Assembly: GCF_000282615.1 (NCBI RefSeq) | Contig: NZ_AKIY01000039.1 | Span: forward strand, 1-51,205 | Reading direction: 5' to 3' | DNA length: 51,205 bases | Source of the DNA: Bradyrhizobium sp. YR681 | GTDB taxonomy: Bacteria > Pseudomonadota > Alphaproteobacteria > Rhizobiales > Xanthobacteraceae | Shown: positions 17,481 through 27,655 of the stretch, piece by piece | Layout: every line of letters starts with the position of its first letter | How positions within the stretch are numbered: the first letter of the stretch is position 1 | Notes under the pieces: generated by a model | What the model saw: the letters and a program-made list of their open reading frames with translations, nothing else | Databases searched by the model: none | What the model was told of the DNA's origin: nothing | Program-made: the position numbers and the translations under genes

Positions 17481-18083
17481 ATGACCCACTCGCTCTTCTA
17501 TGCCTTCCTCGCCTTCATGGTGGTGATGTACTTCACCCCCGGGCCGAACAACATCATGCTGCTGGCCTCGGGCCTGACCTATGGATTCAGGCGCACCATC
17601 CCGCACATCGCCGGCATCGTCATCGGCTTTGCCTTCATGGTCGCTGCGGTGGGTCTCGGGCTCGGGACCGTGTTCCTGGCCTATCCTATCCTCCAGACCA
17701 TCCTGAAATATGCAGGAGCGGCCTACCTGATCTACCTCGCCGCGGTAATCGCCATGTCCGGCCCGACCACGCCGGGGGGCGACAGCGGCCGCGGCCCGAT
17801 GACCTTCTGGGGCGCGGCGATGTTCCAGTGGATCAACGCCAAGGGCTGGGTGATCGTGATCGGCACCATCACCGCCTATGCGGCTATCGCGCAGTTTCCG
17901 GTCAACATCGCGATCCAGACCCTGATCAGCCTGCTCGTCGGCACGGTCTCGACCGTGGTCTGGGCCCTGTTCGGCACTGCACTACGTCCGGTGCTGACCT
18001 CCGAGCGGCTGGTCCGCGCCTTCAACATCCTGATGGCAATCCTGCTGCTCGCCTCCCTCTACCCCGTTTTCATGGATGCATGA
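17481..18083 (+). CDS. LysE/RhtB-family amino acid exporter
   Basis: This 200-residue protein has six hydrophobic helices and the LysE-family N-terminal motif TPGPNNIMLLASG (residues about 19-31). The family exports amino acids such as lysine, homoserine, threonine or leucine. Its position between ilvIH and ilvC makes export of branched-chain amino acids or an intermediate an attractive but unproven role. It lies 7 nt downstream of the EamA gene. Confidence 0.92.
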   Translation: MTHSLFYAFLAFMVVMYFTPGPNNIMLLASGLTYGFRRTIPHIAGIVIGFAFMVAAVGLGLGTVFLAYPILQTILKYAGAAYLIYLAAVIAMSGPTTPGGDSGRGPMTFWGAAMFQWINAKGWVIVIGTITAYAAIAQFPVNIAIQTLISLLVGTVSTVVWALFGTALRPVLTSERLVRAFNILMAILLLASLYPVFMDA

Positions 18084-18087
18084 TGTC

Positions 18088-19235
<1,148 letters not shown>

Positions 19236-19248
19236 GGCTTGCGTTCGA

Positions 19249-19278
19249 CCTCTCCCCGCCGGACGGCGGGGAGAGGTT
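19249..19278. terminator. Strong hairpin between convergent ilvC and DUF1353 gene
   Basis: A 13-bp perfect stem (ACCTCTCCCCGCC / GGCGGGGAGAGGT) with a GGAC loop lies 13 nt after the ilvC stop. There is no T tract. It resembles one arm of the family 3 element at 49664-49805. Confidence 0.6.
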
Positions 19279-19355
19279 CAACCTCTGAAACGATGGCCAC
19301 GCAGACGTGCACCAGCCCGGCGCTCGCTCGGCGAGATCGCGGGCCGGAATGGTCA

Positions 19356-20012
19356 CTACTTCTTCGTAGCTTCCGGCGGATCGGCGTCCGCGAATACGTC
19401 GGTTCGCTCTTTCCAAATGATCCAGCTGTCGCGCGCACGCGGATTTGCGTCGGGCTTGAGGAAGCGCCGCTCGCCCTTGCGCTTCAGCTCGGCATTTCCA
19501 TCCCAGGCGGATTGACCGCCAAGGCGTACCGCTTCGTAGATCAGGGTGATGGTCTTGGGGGCGATATTGAAGTCTTGCATCGACGCGCGAAAGATTTCAT
19601 CCGCAACGGCTCTTGGGCGCGTTTGGGTCCAATACAGGTAATCGTGAATAATCGCCGGATAGGTGTATTCGCCATCGGGGCGCAGCGCTGACCAGAATAT
19701 CTGGGGTATGCTGGCAAAGTCGGTGACGAAGCCGGCCGGCGCCTCGACGGCTTCGAGCCTGGCGGGGGCATCCGCACCGGGTTGCCAGGATATGGGGCGC
19801 AGCAGATAGTAGATCGGCTCCTTGAAGCGGCCGACATGGAGGGGATCGTCGGAAGCTCGCTGCCGCGACGAAATCCATTCGTCCATCCAGCTTTCGACGG
19901 CTGTGCTCGCTTGCCCGCTCTGGGCCGTTTGGGCAGATCCGGTTTTGGCCACGCTCAGCCCGAGCGCGCTGCCGGCGGCAAGTGCGAGGGTTTCCCGTCG
20001 ATTGAAGAGCAT
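19356..20012 (-). CDS. Exported DUF1353-domain protein
   Basis: This 218-residue protein opens with a twin-arginine-like signal (NRRETLALAAGSALGL, Ala-rich, cleavage near residue 28). The DUF1353 core lies at about residues 60-165 and contains FVTDFASIP (95-103) and IHDYLYW (122-128), the conserved Asp/Ser and His/Asp positions of the family. DUF1353 proteins often occur in phage genomes and their function is not established. The ATG at 20012 has GAAGGA upstream. Last gene of the CHAT operon, 38 nt after the peptidoglycan-binding gene. A catalytic role is only a guess. Confidence 0.8.
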   Translation of the reverse strand: MLFNRRETLALAAGSALGLSVAKTGSAQTAQSGQASTAVESWMDEWISSRQRASDDPLHVGRFKEPIYYLLRPISWQPGADAPARLEAVEAPAGFVTDFASIPQIFWSALRPDGEYTYPAIIHDYLYWTQTRPRAVADEIFRASMQDFNIAPKTITLIYEAVRLGGQSAWDGNAELKRKGERRFLKPDANPRARDSWIIWKERTDVFADADPPEATKK

Positions 20013-20050
20013 GCTGCTTTTCCTTCTGCTGGCGGTGGATGGCGCCGGCT

Positions 20051-20761
20051 TCAACAGCTGCCGCCGCGGACAGCCGCCGTCATCCGGAGTTTTCCGACGG
20101 TTTCGGCGTCGGCGACTCCGGTCGATTTGCTGCCGATCGCGCGCTGGAATTGGGCAATCGCGGCCTCGGTCTTTCCGGTGAAGTACCAGCTCGGCCTGCG
20201 CGCGAGGTAGCCGAGGTCGACCAGCATCTGCTCCAGCTCCTTGATGCGTGGCTCGAACTCGCCTTTTCTCAGATCCAGTTCCGGGCGCTGATTGGCTTCG
20301 ATCGCGTCGCCACATAGCTGGTCGGATACGGGAGGCAGGTTGAAAAGGCCCGTCAGCACTGCCGCATCGACATCCCCCGGGCCCGGCAGAGCTGACTTGA
20401 CCTCGGCGTATAATGGGAACGCCTCGGCGTCCAATACCAGGACTCCGTCCCGGCGGATCGACAAACTGGCGCCGCCGCCCTCGCACTCCGTGCCGCACGA
20501 CAAAACGCCGTTCTTTCCAGGGGTGCAGTTTGCGGCCATCACGTAGCGGATTCCCGGTGCGCCCCATTGCTCGACCGTGAAGTCCTTCTTGCCATAGTCG
20601 ACCTGTATCCGCTTGATCGGGCCATGCGCCTCGTCGACATCGAGCCGGAAGCATTGCGCAGCCGGGGGTTTGGCGGTCGGTTTTTTTGGTTGCGCCGTTG
20701 CCGGCGACATGGCGAGCGCGAAGAGCAAGAGGCCCAATGAAGGCGAATGGAAGCGGTTCAC
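20051..20761 (-). CDS. Exported peptidoglycan-binding-domain protein
   Basis: This 236-residue protein has a signal peptide (residues 1-24, ending ATAQ), a Pro/Lys linker, an unrecognised beta-rich middle with several cysteines (79, 89, 93, 150) that may form disulfides, and a C-terminal peptidoglycan-binding domain of the PG_binding_1 type (about 171-228, with LVDLGYLARRPSWYFTGKTEAAIAQFQ). It starts at a GTG 4 nt after the CHAT stop, with an AGGAAAGG site inside the CHAT reading frame. Translation is therefore probably coupled. It could anchor the operon's products to the cell wall. Confidence 0.82.
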   Translation of the reverse strand: MNRFHSPSLGLLLFALAMSPATAQPKKPTAKPPAAQCFRLDVDEAHGPIKRIQVDYGKKDFTVEQWGAPGIRYVMAANCTPGKNGVLSCGTECEGGGASLSIRRDGVLVLDAEAFPLYAEVKSALPGPGDVDAAVLTGLFNLPPVSDQLCGDAIEANQRPELDLRKGEFEPRIKELEQMLVDLGYLARRPSWYFTGKTEAAIAQFQRAIGSKSTGVADAETVGKLRMTAAVRGGSC

Positions 20762-20765
20762 GGCG

Positions 20766-23700
20766 TCAGCCTTTCCTGATTCCCTGCATCATGACGAAAG
20801 GTGCCCAATAATACGGGTGCGAGTAGTCCGGCGCGCGAGGCTGCGGTGCGTCTCGTACCGCTTTGGCGGGCGTCGGCTTTCCGGCGTCGCCAAATATGGC
20901 GGCGTCGTTGCTGATGAAGGCGCGCTGCGTTTCGGCCAGCGCTGCCTCGCGCGGGAGTTTGCGCTCGATTGCGTTCCTGTAGAACAGATGCATGAACAGT
21001 GCAGAGGCACGGTCGGCGATCGGCCAAAGTGTTCCAATGACCGTCCTGACGCCTTCACGCTGGACCGCGGTCGCGAAGCTCTCGAGCTCCCGGCCGTCGG
21101 AGTCGTCTCCGGCGTAGGCGGTTTGGCAGGCCGACAGAGTCAGCAGGTCGACGTCGCCGAAATCGAACTCGCGGTTCGCGCCCATGTTGTCCTGGATGTC
21201 CTTGACGCTGAGGCGACCGCCGTCTCCGAGTAGAAGAAAGGACTGCGCGTTGGTCTTGCCCAGGTTGAAATGCGATGCGATGTGCACCATTCCCAATTCG
21301 GCCTGTCTGGCGCGACTGAACAAGATGCCATCGCTGAGCGACGTACGAGTGAACTTCGAATCCAGGAACTCGCGCCCATTGACGATGCCCCGGTTGCCGC
21401 CATTCTTGATCAATCCGTCAACCTCGAATTTGGCTGCGGGCAACGCCGAGAAGCCCGGATATCCGAGGGTGGTCCCGAAGGCCGACATGCTTGCACCTGC
21501 CGAGGCCCCGAGCGCTGCGGGGACAGTCTCCGTCATCGCAAATGACTGGAAGGTGCGGACGAGATAGGATTTTCCATCGTGCAGCGCTGCAACGGGAATG
21601 TAGCGCAGCTTGCGATCCAGAGATACCAGCAGGGTATGCGCACCGCTAGCCGCAATCTCCCTGGCAAACGGCCCGATCATGAGGTCATAGAATTCCTGTG
21701 CCAGAGGCACGGCATCTTGTGAGGGCTGTCGAAGCTTGTCCCGAAAGAGGGCGATCTTCTTGTTCAGGAGATTTTCGTCAAACGGCCGGTCGTCCAGCCG
21801 ATCCCAGGTATGAGTCAATTGGGCACCCGCCGGGAGCGTCAGGATGATGTGCATGCGGTTCGGCAAGACGACATAATGCAGCGCGACGGCATCGGATCGC
21901 AGTTCGATGCGCAAGCGCGACTGGATCGAACCCAGGCTGTTCAGTCGTGCTTCCGTGTCGGGCTCATTGGCCGTTTTTGCTGCAACTCTCAGCTGCTCCA
22001 CCAACCCGGCGCTCTTGGCCGAATAGGCCTTCAACTGGGTTTCGATCGAATCCAGTTCCTGTTGCTCGGCGTCCGACAGGCCAGATTTGCTGCGGCGCTC
22101 CTTCAGGTCGCGCTGCCGCGGCCCGAGCAGTGCGACGGGTATCCTGATCTCGGCGATGACGTTCTGCGCCGTCAGCTCTTCATTGGAGAGCGGCAACTGG
22201 TCGAGCGCGATGCCCCGGAATCGCCAATCCCGGTCGAGAAACTGGAACGCCTCGAAATCCTTGAGAAATCCAAGCACGCGCTCGGCGATCGCTGGGCGGC
22301 CTTGGCGAATGAACAGATCCGCAAGCCAGCGATAGTGATCCGAAACCACGTCGGTGAAGCACAATTGCAGACGCTCGGGCAGTTCGTGCACGCTGCGTCG
22401 CACGTCTTGCAGTTCGTTGACGGCGATCTTGGCCAAAACCAGCGCCACGTCAGTGCTGCCGAGATCGAAGATGCGCCGGCTGGCTTTTGAATAGAGGCAG
22501 ACCCGGGCGAGCGCCGCAGGCAGCGGTCCGGTGAAAATGCCCGCCGTTTTCTCCAAATCAAGCTCGGTGTTGAGCGCTTCGATCTCGAGACGGATGGCAT
22601 CCGCGGGGTTCTTGCGTTGTCCTTCAGCTTCGGACAGCCGTCGCGCCGCCGCCGCCAGGCCCCGGCTGATTCCGCCGCGCGCGAGCTGTGCGTGATACTC
22701 GGCCGTCGCGCTCTCGTAACTGATTGGCTCGTCGAGCTTGCCCGGATCGGGCGTGGGCACCACGCCAAGCATCTGGCGGTACATGCCGGCATCGGAATCG
22801 CCCTTGGCGGCCAAGGTGTCGAGCAGGCCCTTCAGTGCGATGATGCGCGGGTTGGCCGCACTCGGCCGGGTGTTGATCAGTCGCCGGATCACGGCATTGC
22901 GCGCCCTGTAGGCGTCGTTGCCGACCAGGCTGCCCGTCGCGCGGCTCAACACCGAGCGTGCCTCTTCGAAGTCACCGTAGAATGCCAGGACATCGGCATA
23001 AGCGGCCACTTCGGCGGTCACCCGGTCCTTCGGGGGTGTCAGGGCCAGCGTTCGGTCGCTGGCCATCTTCAAACGGTCGAAGCCGAGCTTGACGAGCCGC
23101 AGGTCGAGACCGCCGCTCGCGAGCAGATGGGCGAACCGGACGCATTCCTCGTCCGTTTCCGTATCGTCGACCTTGCAAGCGTCCGGACCCAGCCGCGCTG
23201 AGATGAGCGCCACGAGGGCATCCGCAGCGGAATCCTGCTCAGCCTGGATGTAGGCCAGAAAGTTTGCCGCAAGCGCGTCGTTCTTGGCCGCCGACGTCAG
23301 CCATGTCACGGCCTCATCGCGTCTCTTCAAGGCCAGCAAAAGGCGCGGCAGACGCAACCTGTTCTCGGCCAGGCTCCCATCGTCGGAAGCCGCACCGCCA
23401 CCCACGCGATACCATTCGGCGGCAGCGTCGAGGTTGATGGCTGCACCACAGTCGACGCAGGAAAATGCGTCACCAAGCGATGTGGCAAGTTCCGGATGCT
23501 TTTGCGCGGCCTCCAGCACGATTTGCCGTCCTTCCGGCGAGGACAGGAATTCGGCGCCAGCGAGCATGCGATCCTGAATCGCGTCCGCGATCCCGTTGAC
23601 CCAGTCGATCTGCTGATCCGGGGCATCGCCGCCAGCGCTGGATGGTGGTTCGGGTCGCGTCGCCGCGAGCAATGCGCGATACCATTTTCCGGCTTCGGCG

Positions 23701-25109
23701 AGGTCGCGCGGCACGAGCTGCCCGTCTTCGTAGATGCGTGCCAGGGCGAGCGCGCCCGCAGGCTGGCCGAGATTTGCGAGCCGGGTATAAGCGGCGATGG
23801 CGCGAACGGGATCGGCGGACACGCCGTAACCCTGTTCGTAGGCCTGTGCGACGCGCAGGAGGGCGAAGGGGGACTCCCCTGTTGCTGCCGCCTCGAAGAG
23901 CCGAACGCCGCGCTCCGGCTTCTTGCCGGCGTCGCTAAGACCCTCGGTCAGTGCGATCCCGAGCTGCGATTGGGCGAATGGATTTGCCGCATCCAGGGCG
24001 ACGGCGAACGCTTCGTCGTTGAGCGCGACCAATTCGGCAAGGCGCGACAGGGTCGGAATTTGACGGATGCTGATATTGAAATCGCTCTTGGTCAGCGTAG
24101 CCCGGAACCAGTCGGCGCGGACTCTGTCTTCGACCTGCTCGGGTTTGTCCGCCTTCAGATATCCCAGGGCGGCCAGATGCGCCCGGGTCACAATGCTGGC
24201 GTCCAGCTCGCCCCGCTTGGCGCGCCGGTACAGGTCGTACAGCAGCCGTTCACGCACGGGGCAGCGCTCGCTGACGCCGTATTCGGGAAAATCACCGGCG
24301 GCCGTGGGCTCGGTGCGAATGATGTCCAGTATGTCCGCAAGGTCTGCCGGCTTGATATCGGAGCCGCATACGGCCTTGGGAGGCGGCACGTATAATCTTG
24401 CGAGCGCAAGCAGACCTCCTGCACCACCAACGGGCTGTCCGGTGAAGGATGCGCCGCACAGGTCGCTTCGCAACGGTTCGGCCAGCAAATGCGCGGTCTC
24501 TCCGGCCGAAGGACGCTTCATGTCCCTGGGCCGCAATTTCAGGTTTGCAGCCGCCTTTTGCCATGCCGTCGTGCTGTTTTCGGAGAACCATCCCGGTTGG
24601 TCACTTTCCGCCGTGCAGCCCTGGATCGACAGGGCGAACTCCGCAAGGCTCAGATAGGGCTGGGGAGGCGGCGTTGTCTCAGCCTGGCCATTCAATACTT
24701 GCATGAAATCGCCGCCGGCCTGGATATGGAGCACCGGGCAAAGCGCAGGGCCGTAGGTCCGGCTATCGGCATTCAGCCGCTCGATCGCGGGGCCGGTGGT
24801 TTTGAGAAGCTGCCCCAGCACCTGCGCCAACTCGCGCGGTGAAACCTTGGTGAGCGACTCGGCGGCCTTGAATTTCGCAAGTGCAGCCGTTTGCGCCGTA
24901 TCCGCGAACAGTTTGGGCAGGGATCGTTCATCCCAGGCCGACGCGATCAACACGAGCGCCGGGGCACCCAGCGGCTCACTGAAGCAGCCGGTTTTCTGTA
25001 TTGCGGATTGCCATTGTGCATCCTGTGCCCGGGAGCTGCTTGCGGCCAAGGCAATGCACGCCAGCGCAAATACGATCCTGCACAGAAAAATCATGGCACG
25101 CGACAACAT
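20766..25109 (-). CDS. Large exported Sel1/CHAT caspase-like protein
   Basis: This 1447-residue protein has a signal peptide (about residues 1-29, ending SSRAQ), a Cys-containing N-terminal region, Sel1-like TPR repeats (about 378-485, with AQAYEQGYGVSADPVRAI and ALARIYEDGQ), further helical repeats, a charged coiled-coil-like stretch (about 1060-1110) and a C-terminal CHAT domain (about 1180-1440). The caspase-type dyad is present: His1280 in MVHIASHF and Cys1328 in LSACQTAYA. CHAT proteases are usually cytoplasmic, so an export signal is notable. The ATG at 25109 gives the signal peptide directly; the open frame extends further upstream without support. Codon third positions look less strictly G/C than in flanking genes. 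Confidence 0.88.
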   Translation of the reverse strand: MLSRAMIFLCRIVFALACIALAASSSRAQDAQWQSAIQKTGCFSEPLGAPALVLIASAWDERSLPKLFADTAQTAALAKFKAAESLTKVSPRELAQVLGQLLKTTGPAIERLNADSRTYGPALCPVLHIQAGGDFMQVLNGQAETTPPPQPYLSLAEFALSIQGCTAESDQPGWFSENSTTAWQKAAANLKLRPRDMKRPSAGETAHLLAEPLRSDLCGASFTGQPVGGAGGLLALARLYVPPPKAVCGSDIKPADLADILDIIRTEPTAAGDFPEYGVSERCPVRERLLYDLYRRAKRGELDASIVTRAHLAALGYLKADKPEQVEDRVRADWFRATLTKSDFNISIRQIPTLSRLAELVALNDEAFAVALDAANPFAQSQLGIALTEGLSDAGKKPERGVRLFEAAATGESPFALLRVAQAYEQGYGVSADPVRAIAAYTRLANLGQPAGALALARIYEDGQLVPRDLAEAGKWYRALLAATRPEPPSSAGGDAPDQQIDWVNGIADAIQDRMLAGAEFLSSPEGRQIVLEAAQKHPELATSLGDAFSCVDCGAAINLDAAAEWYRVGGGAASDDGSLAENRLRLPRLLLALKRRDEAVTWLTSAAKNDALAANFLAYIQAEQDSAADALVALISARLGPDACKVDDTETDEECVRFAHLLASGGLDLRLVKLGFDRLKMASDRTLALTPPKDRVTAEVAAYADVLAFYGDFEEARSVLSRATGSLVGNDAYRARNAVIRRLINTRPSAANPRIIALKGLLDTLAAKGDSDAGMYRQMLGVVPTPDPGKLDEPISYESATAEYHAQLARGGISRGLAAAARRLSEAEGQRKNPADAIRLEIEALNTELDLEKTAGIFTGPLPAALARVCLYSKASRRIFDLGSTDVALVLAKIAVNELQDVRRSVHELPERLQLCFTDVVSDHYRWLADLFIRQGRPAIAERVLGFLKDFEAFQFLDRDWRFRGIALDQLPLSNEELTAQNVIAEIRIPVALLGPRQRDLKERRSKSGLSDAEQQELDSIETQLKAYSAKSAGLVEQLRVAAKTANEPDTEARLNSLGSIQSRLRIELRSDAVALHYVVLPNRMHIILTLPAGAQLTHTWDRLDDRPFDENLLNKKIALFRDKLRQPSQDAVPLAQEFYDLMIGPFAREIAASGAHTLLVSLDRKLRYIPVAALHDGKSYLVRTFQSFAMTETVPAALGASAGASMSAFGTTLGYPGFSALPAAKFEVDGLIKNGGNRGIVNGREFLDSKFTRTSLSDGILFSRARQAELGMVHIASHFNLGKTNAQSFLLLGDGGRLSVKDIQDNMGANREFDFGDVDLLTLSACQTAYAGDDSDGRELESFATAVQREGVRTVIGTLWPIADRASALFMHLFYRNAIERKLPREAALAETQRAFISNDAAIFGDAGKPTPAKAVRDAPQPRAPDYSHPYYWAPFVMMQGIRKG

Positions 25110-25365
25110 CTCATTTTCCAGACGTGTCAAATCACGGAGTTGAAAATCGATAGTCAGTATATTTGAAATTGTAGTCAAAAATTGGCGCGACGTATAGGGC
25201 CTCGGACCTCCGGGTGCTCGTTGCCGGTTCAATCCGTGTTGTGGCCCTCGCGCGCCGCTCCATCTTGAGGGCCGCCACTGGCCGCGCTTCCCCTGGGGTT
25301 GCATGGGCATTGCGCGACGGAACCAATCTCCTGCATGATCGCGGGAACTCTTGGGGGGGAAGACC
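25110..25365. promoter_or_regulatory. Divergent intergenic region; AT-rich promoter patch for the CHAT operon
   Basis: The first 80 nt are markedly AT-rich against the surroundings. On the minus strand a TATACT hexamer (25156-25161) lies 47 nt before the CHAT start; a -35 match is weak. The remaining part toward the SDR gene is GC-rich with no motif I recognise. Confidence 0.35.
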
Positions 25366-26217
25366 ATGCGATCTGTCGTCGTCACCGGTGCATCCACCGG
25401 CATCGGCTGGGCCATCGCGAAAGATTTGATCGGGCGCGGCTATCGCGTTTTCGGCAGTGTCCGCAAGCAGACCGATGCCGACCGGCTCCAGGATGAGTTC
25501 GGTGCCAATTTCACGCCGCTGTTGTTCGACGTCACCGACGAGGCCGCCGTGCTGGCCGCCGCGCGCCAGGTGCGCGAGGCGCTGTGTGGCGAGACGCTGG
25601 CGGGCCTGGTCAACAATGCGGGCGTCGCGGTCGCCGGTCCCGTGCTCGAATTGTCGGCCGATGATTTCCGCCGCCAGATGGAGATCAACGTCATCGGTCC
25701 TGTGATCGCGACGCAGGCGTTCGGGCCGCTGCTCGGCGCGGACCCGTCGCTAAAGGGGCCGAAGGGACGGATCGTGATGATCAGCTCGGTCGCGGGCAAG
25801 AACGGCAATCCCTTGTCGGCGCCCTATTGCACGTCCAAGCACGCCATCGAGGGCCTCTCGGAAAGCCTGCGCCGCGAGCTGATGCTGTTCGGCATCGACG
25901 TCATCATCGTCGCCCCGGGCGCGGTCAACACGCCGATCTGGAGCAAGGCCGAACAGATTGATCTCTCCATCTACAAGAACTCGCCCTATTTGCCTGCGCT
26001 GAACAAGGTGATGGCGTACATGATGGCGCTCGGCGCGAATGGCCTGCCCGCCGAGCGCATCGCCGAAATCGTGTTCGAGGCGCTGAGCGCGCCAAGCCCC
26101 AAGGTCCGCTACCAGATCACGCCCAACCGGATGCGTCATCTGATGGCAGTCGTGCTGCCGAAACGGATGCTCGATCGCATCATTGCCAAGCAACTCGGGC
26201 TGCTGCCGCAGGGCTGA
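25366..26217 (+). CDS. Short-chain dehydrogenase/reductase (classical SDR)
   Basis: This 283-residue SDR has the cofactor motif TGASTGIG (residues 7-14), the NNAG motif (84-87), and catalytic Ser142, Tyr155 and Lys159 in YCTSK. It should oxidise or reduce an alcohol/carbonyl with NAD(P)(H); the substrate is unknown. The ATG at 25366 follows a GGGGGGGA ribosome site; a TTG in frame at 25351 lies within that site. It is divergent from the CHAT operon and probably unrelated to it. Confidence 0.93.
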   Translation: MRSVVVTGASTGIGWAIAKDLIGRGYRVFGSVRKQTDADRLQDEFGANFTPLLFDVTDEAAVLAAARQVREALCGETLAGLVNNAGVAVAGPVLELSADDFRRQMEINVIGPVIATQAFGPLLGADPSLKGPKGRIVMISSVAGKNGNPLSAPYCTSKHAIEGLSESLRRELMLFGIDVIIVAPGAVNTPIWSKAEQIDLSIYKNSPYLPALNKVMAYMMALGANGLPAERIAEIVFEALSAPSPKVRYQITPNRMRHLMAVVLPKRMLDRIIAKQLGLLPQG

Positions 26218-26226
26218 GGCTCCGCT

Positions 26227-26847
26227 TCAGCCCGCCGCGATGGTCCGTCCGCGGGGATGGGCGGCCATCGCGATCAGCCTCAGGGCCATCACGGCGAGCA
26301 GGGGAACGAGGAAGGCGGCATAGAGCGGCATCGCCGGCACGCGCTTGCCGAACGACACCATGAACTGGAACCAGAGGTAATAGCCGGCTGTGAGGTGCAG
26401 CGCGCGCCAGGCGGGGGGCCCGATCAGCGCGGCGGTGCGGTCGAACGAGGTCGCGCTCATGGCGATGATGAAGGCATAGCCGATGCCGCCGAAGATGTAG
26501 GAGGCCGCCGAGGTCGCCTCCGCAAAGCTGGAAGGATCCATGTTGGCGAATGCGATGATCGCCATCGCGTGGATCGCGTGGGAGGCCGTGAAGCTCAAGC
26601 CGAGATAACGGCGGTTGCGGCACTGCCAGCGTGTCCAGGCGTTCGGCCACAGCCGGGCGAGCGCCGCGGCACTGAAGGCAAGGCAGAACAATGTGAGTGA
26701 GCTGCGTGCCGTAAATCGGATCACCATCCGCACGCCCTCGGCCTCGAATTGCCGCATCGAGGCGATCCACAGGCTCAGCGCGATCAGGCTCAGGGAGAGG
26801 GCGGCCAGCAGCCGCCAGCCTTCGAGCCAGCTTTGACGTTGTGACAT
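26227..26847 (-). CDS. Ferric reductase-like transmembrane (haem) protein
   Basis: This 206-residue protein has about six membrane helices. Histidines 90 and 93 (SHAIHAM) and His151 (RALHLTAGYYLW) sit at helix positions typical of bis-histidine haem b ligands in ferric-reductase-like/MsrQ-like proteins. No cytoplasmic FAD/NAD domain is present, so it would need a separate electron donor. The ATG at 26847 has GGAGGAGA upstream. It is divergent from the TetR gene across two palindromes and is probably its regulated target. Confidence 0.75.
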   Translation of the reverse strand: MSQRQSWLEGWRLLAALSLSLIALSLWIASMRQFEAEGVRMVIRFTARSSLTLFCLAFSAAALARLWPNAWTRWQCRNRRYLGLSFTASHAIHAMAIIAFANMDPSSFAEATSAASYIFGGIGYAFIIAMSATSFDRTAALIGPPAWRALHLTAGYYLWFQFMVSFGKRVPAMPLYAAFLVPLLAVMALRLIAMAAHPRGRTIAAG

Positions 26848-26864
26848 GACGGTCTCCTCCATTA

Positions 26865-26881
26865 TGTAATCATCGATTACA
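26865..26881. promoter_or_regulatory. Palindromic operator 1 (TetR-type)
   Basis: TGTAATCATCGATTACA is a perfect inverted repeat with 7-nt arms and a 3-nt centre. It lies 17 bp upstream of the minus-strand membrane-protein start, well placed to repress it. Confidence 0.7.
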
Positions 26882-26907
26882 TTTGCAGGTGCCGTGTCCG
26901 TCAACAG

Positions 26908-26924
26908 TGTAATCGATGCTTACA
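26908..26924. promoter_or_regulatory. Palindromic operator 2 (TetR-type)
   Basis: TGTAATCGATGCTTACA matches operator 1 in its arms (six of seven paired positions). Centres are 43 bp apart, about four helical turns, which places the two sites on one face of the DNA. It lies 29 bp before the chosen TetR start, consistent with autoregulation. Confidence 0.65.
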
Positions 26925-26953
26925 TTCACGTTCGGGTGATGCTAGAAAGCTCC

Positions 26954-27610
26954 ATGCCTTCCCGTCCGCCTTCCAGGCCGCGCGCCCGCCGAACGCCCCA
27001 AGCCCGGCCCTACCATCACGGTGACCTGCGCCGCGTCCTCATCGATGCTGCGCTGCAACTGGCTGCGGAGGGGGCAGAGGTCTCGGTGCGCGAGGCCGCG
27101 CGCCGGGCCGCGGTGTCGCCGGGTGCACCATTCCGGCACTTCCCCAACCGCGATGCGCTGATGGCGGCGGTGGCCGAGGAGGCGCAGCGGCGCTTTCGTG
27201 CCGAGATCGAGGTGGTCCTGGGCCAGATACCGGCCACCGATCCGCTGGCCCGCTTCCGCGCCTTCGGCCTCGCTTATCTGCGCTGGGCGATGCGGAACCC
27301 TGCGCATTTCGAGATCATCTCGACGGGCCGTTATTTCGTCCACGGCAGCTCCGCGGAGTTGACGCGCGACAATGCCGAACTGGTCGCGCTGACCGAGCGG
27401 ATGCTGGCTGACGCGGCCGCACAGGGGCTGCTGCGGTCGACCGACCTCAAGCGCATCCAGATCGCCGGCCGCGCCCTGGTCTACGGTTTTGCCCGGATGA
27501 ACCTCGACGGTCACTTTCCGCGCTGGGGCGTGGACGAGGATGAAGTCGAGCGGATGGCGGAAGAGGTGATCGACCTGTTCATCGCCGGCATCGCGAAGCC
27601 GGCTCCCTGA
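26954..27610 (+). CDS. TetR-family transcriptional regulator
   Basis: This 218-residue regulator has an N-terminal helix-turn-helix (about residues 30-70, with VSVREAARRAAVSPGAPFRHF) and an all-helical ligand domain. The basic Arg/Pro-rich first 20 residues and YHHGDLRR are common in this subgroup. Start choice: ATG 26954 or ATG 26939 are both possible. An in-frame GTG at 26894 is unlikely because it would put operator 2 inside the coding sequence. It probably represses the divergent membrane protein and itself. The inducer is unknown. Confidence 0.88.
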   Translation: MPSRPPSRPRARRTPQARPYHHGDLRRVLIDAALQLAAEGAEVSVREAARRAAVSPGAPFRHFPNRDALMAAVAEEAQRRFRAEIEVVLGQIPATDPLARFRAFGLAYLRWAMRNPAHFEIISTGRYFVHGSSAELTRDNAELVALTERMLADAAAQGLLRSTDLKRIQIAGRALVYGFARMNLDGHFPRWGVDEDEVERMAEEVIDLFIAGIAKPAP

Positions 27611-27611
27611 A

Positions 27612-27655
27612 CCCTCGTGGTGAGGAGGCGCGTGCGGCGCTTCGCCACTCACCAC
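27612..27655. repeat. Hairpin after tetR; partial family 2 element
   Basis: GTGGTGAG (27617-27624) pairs with CTCACCAC (27648-27655). The left half, read on the minus strand, matches GCGCCTCCTCACCATGAGGG at 47773-47792 with one difference. It probably terminates tetR. Confidence 0.55.

Noticed and set aside
19356..25109. Prophage remnant suggested by the DUF1353 gene
   Set aside because: No integrase, structural or lysis genes are nearby, and the partners are a CHAT protein and a peptidoglycan-binding protein with export signals.
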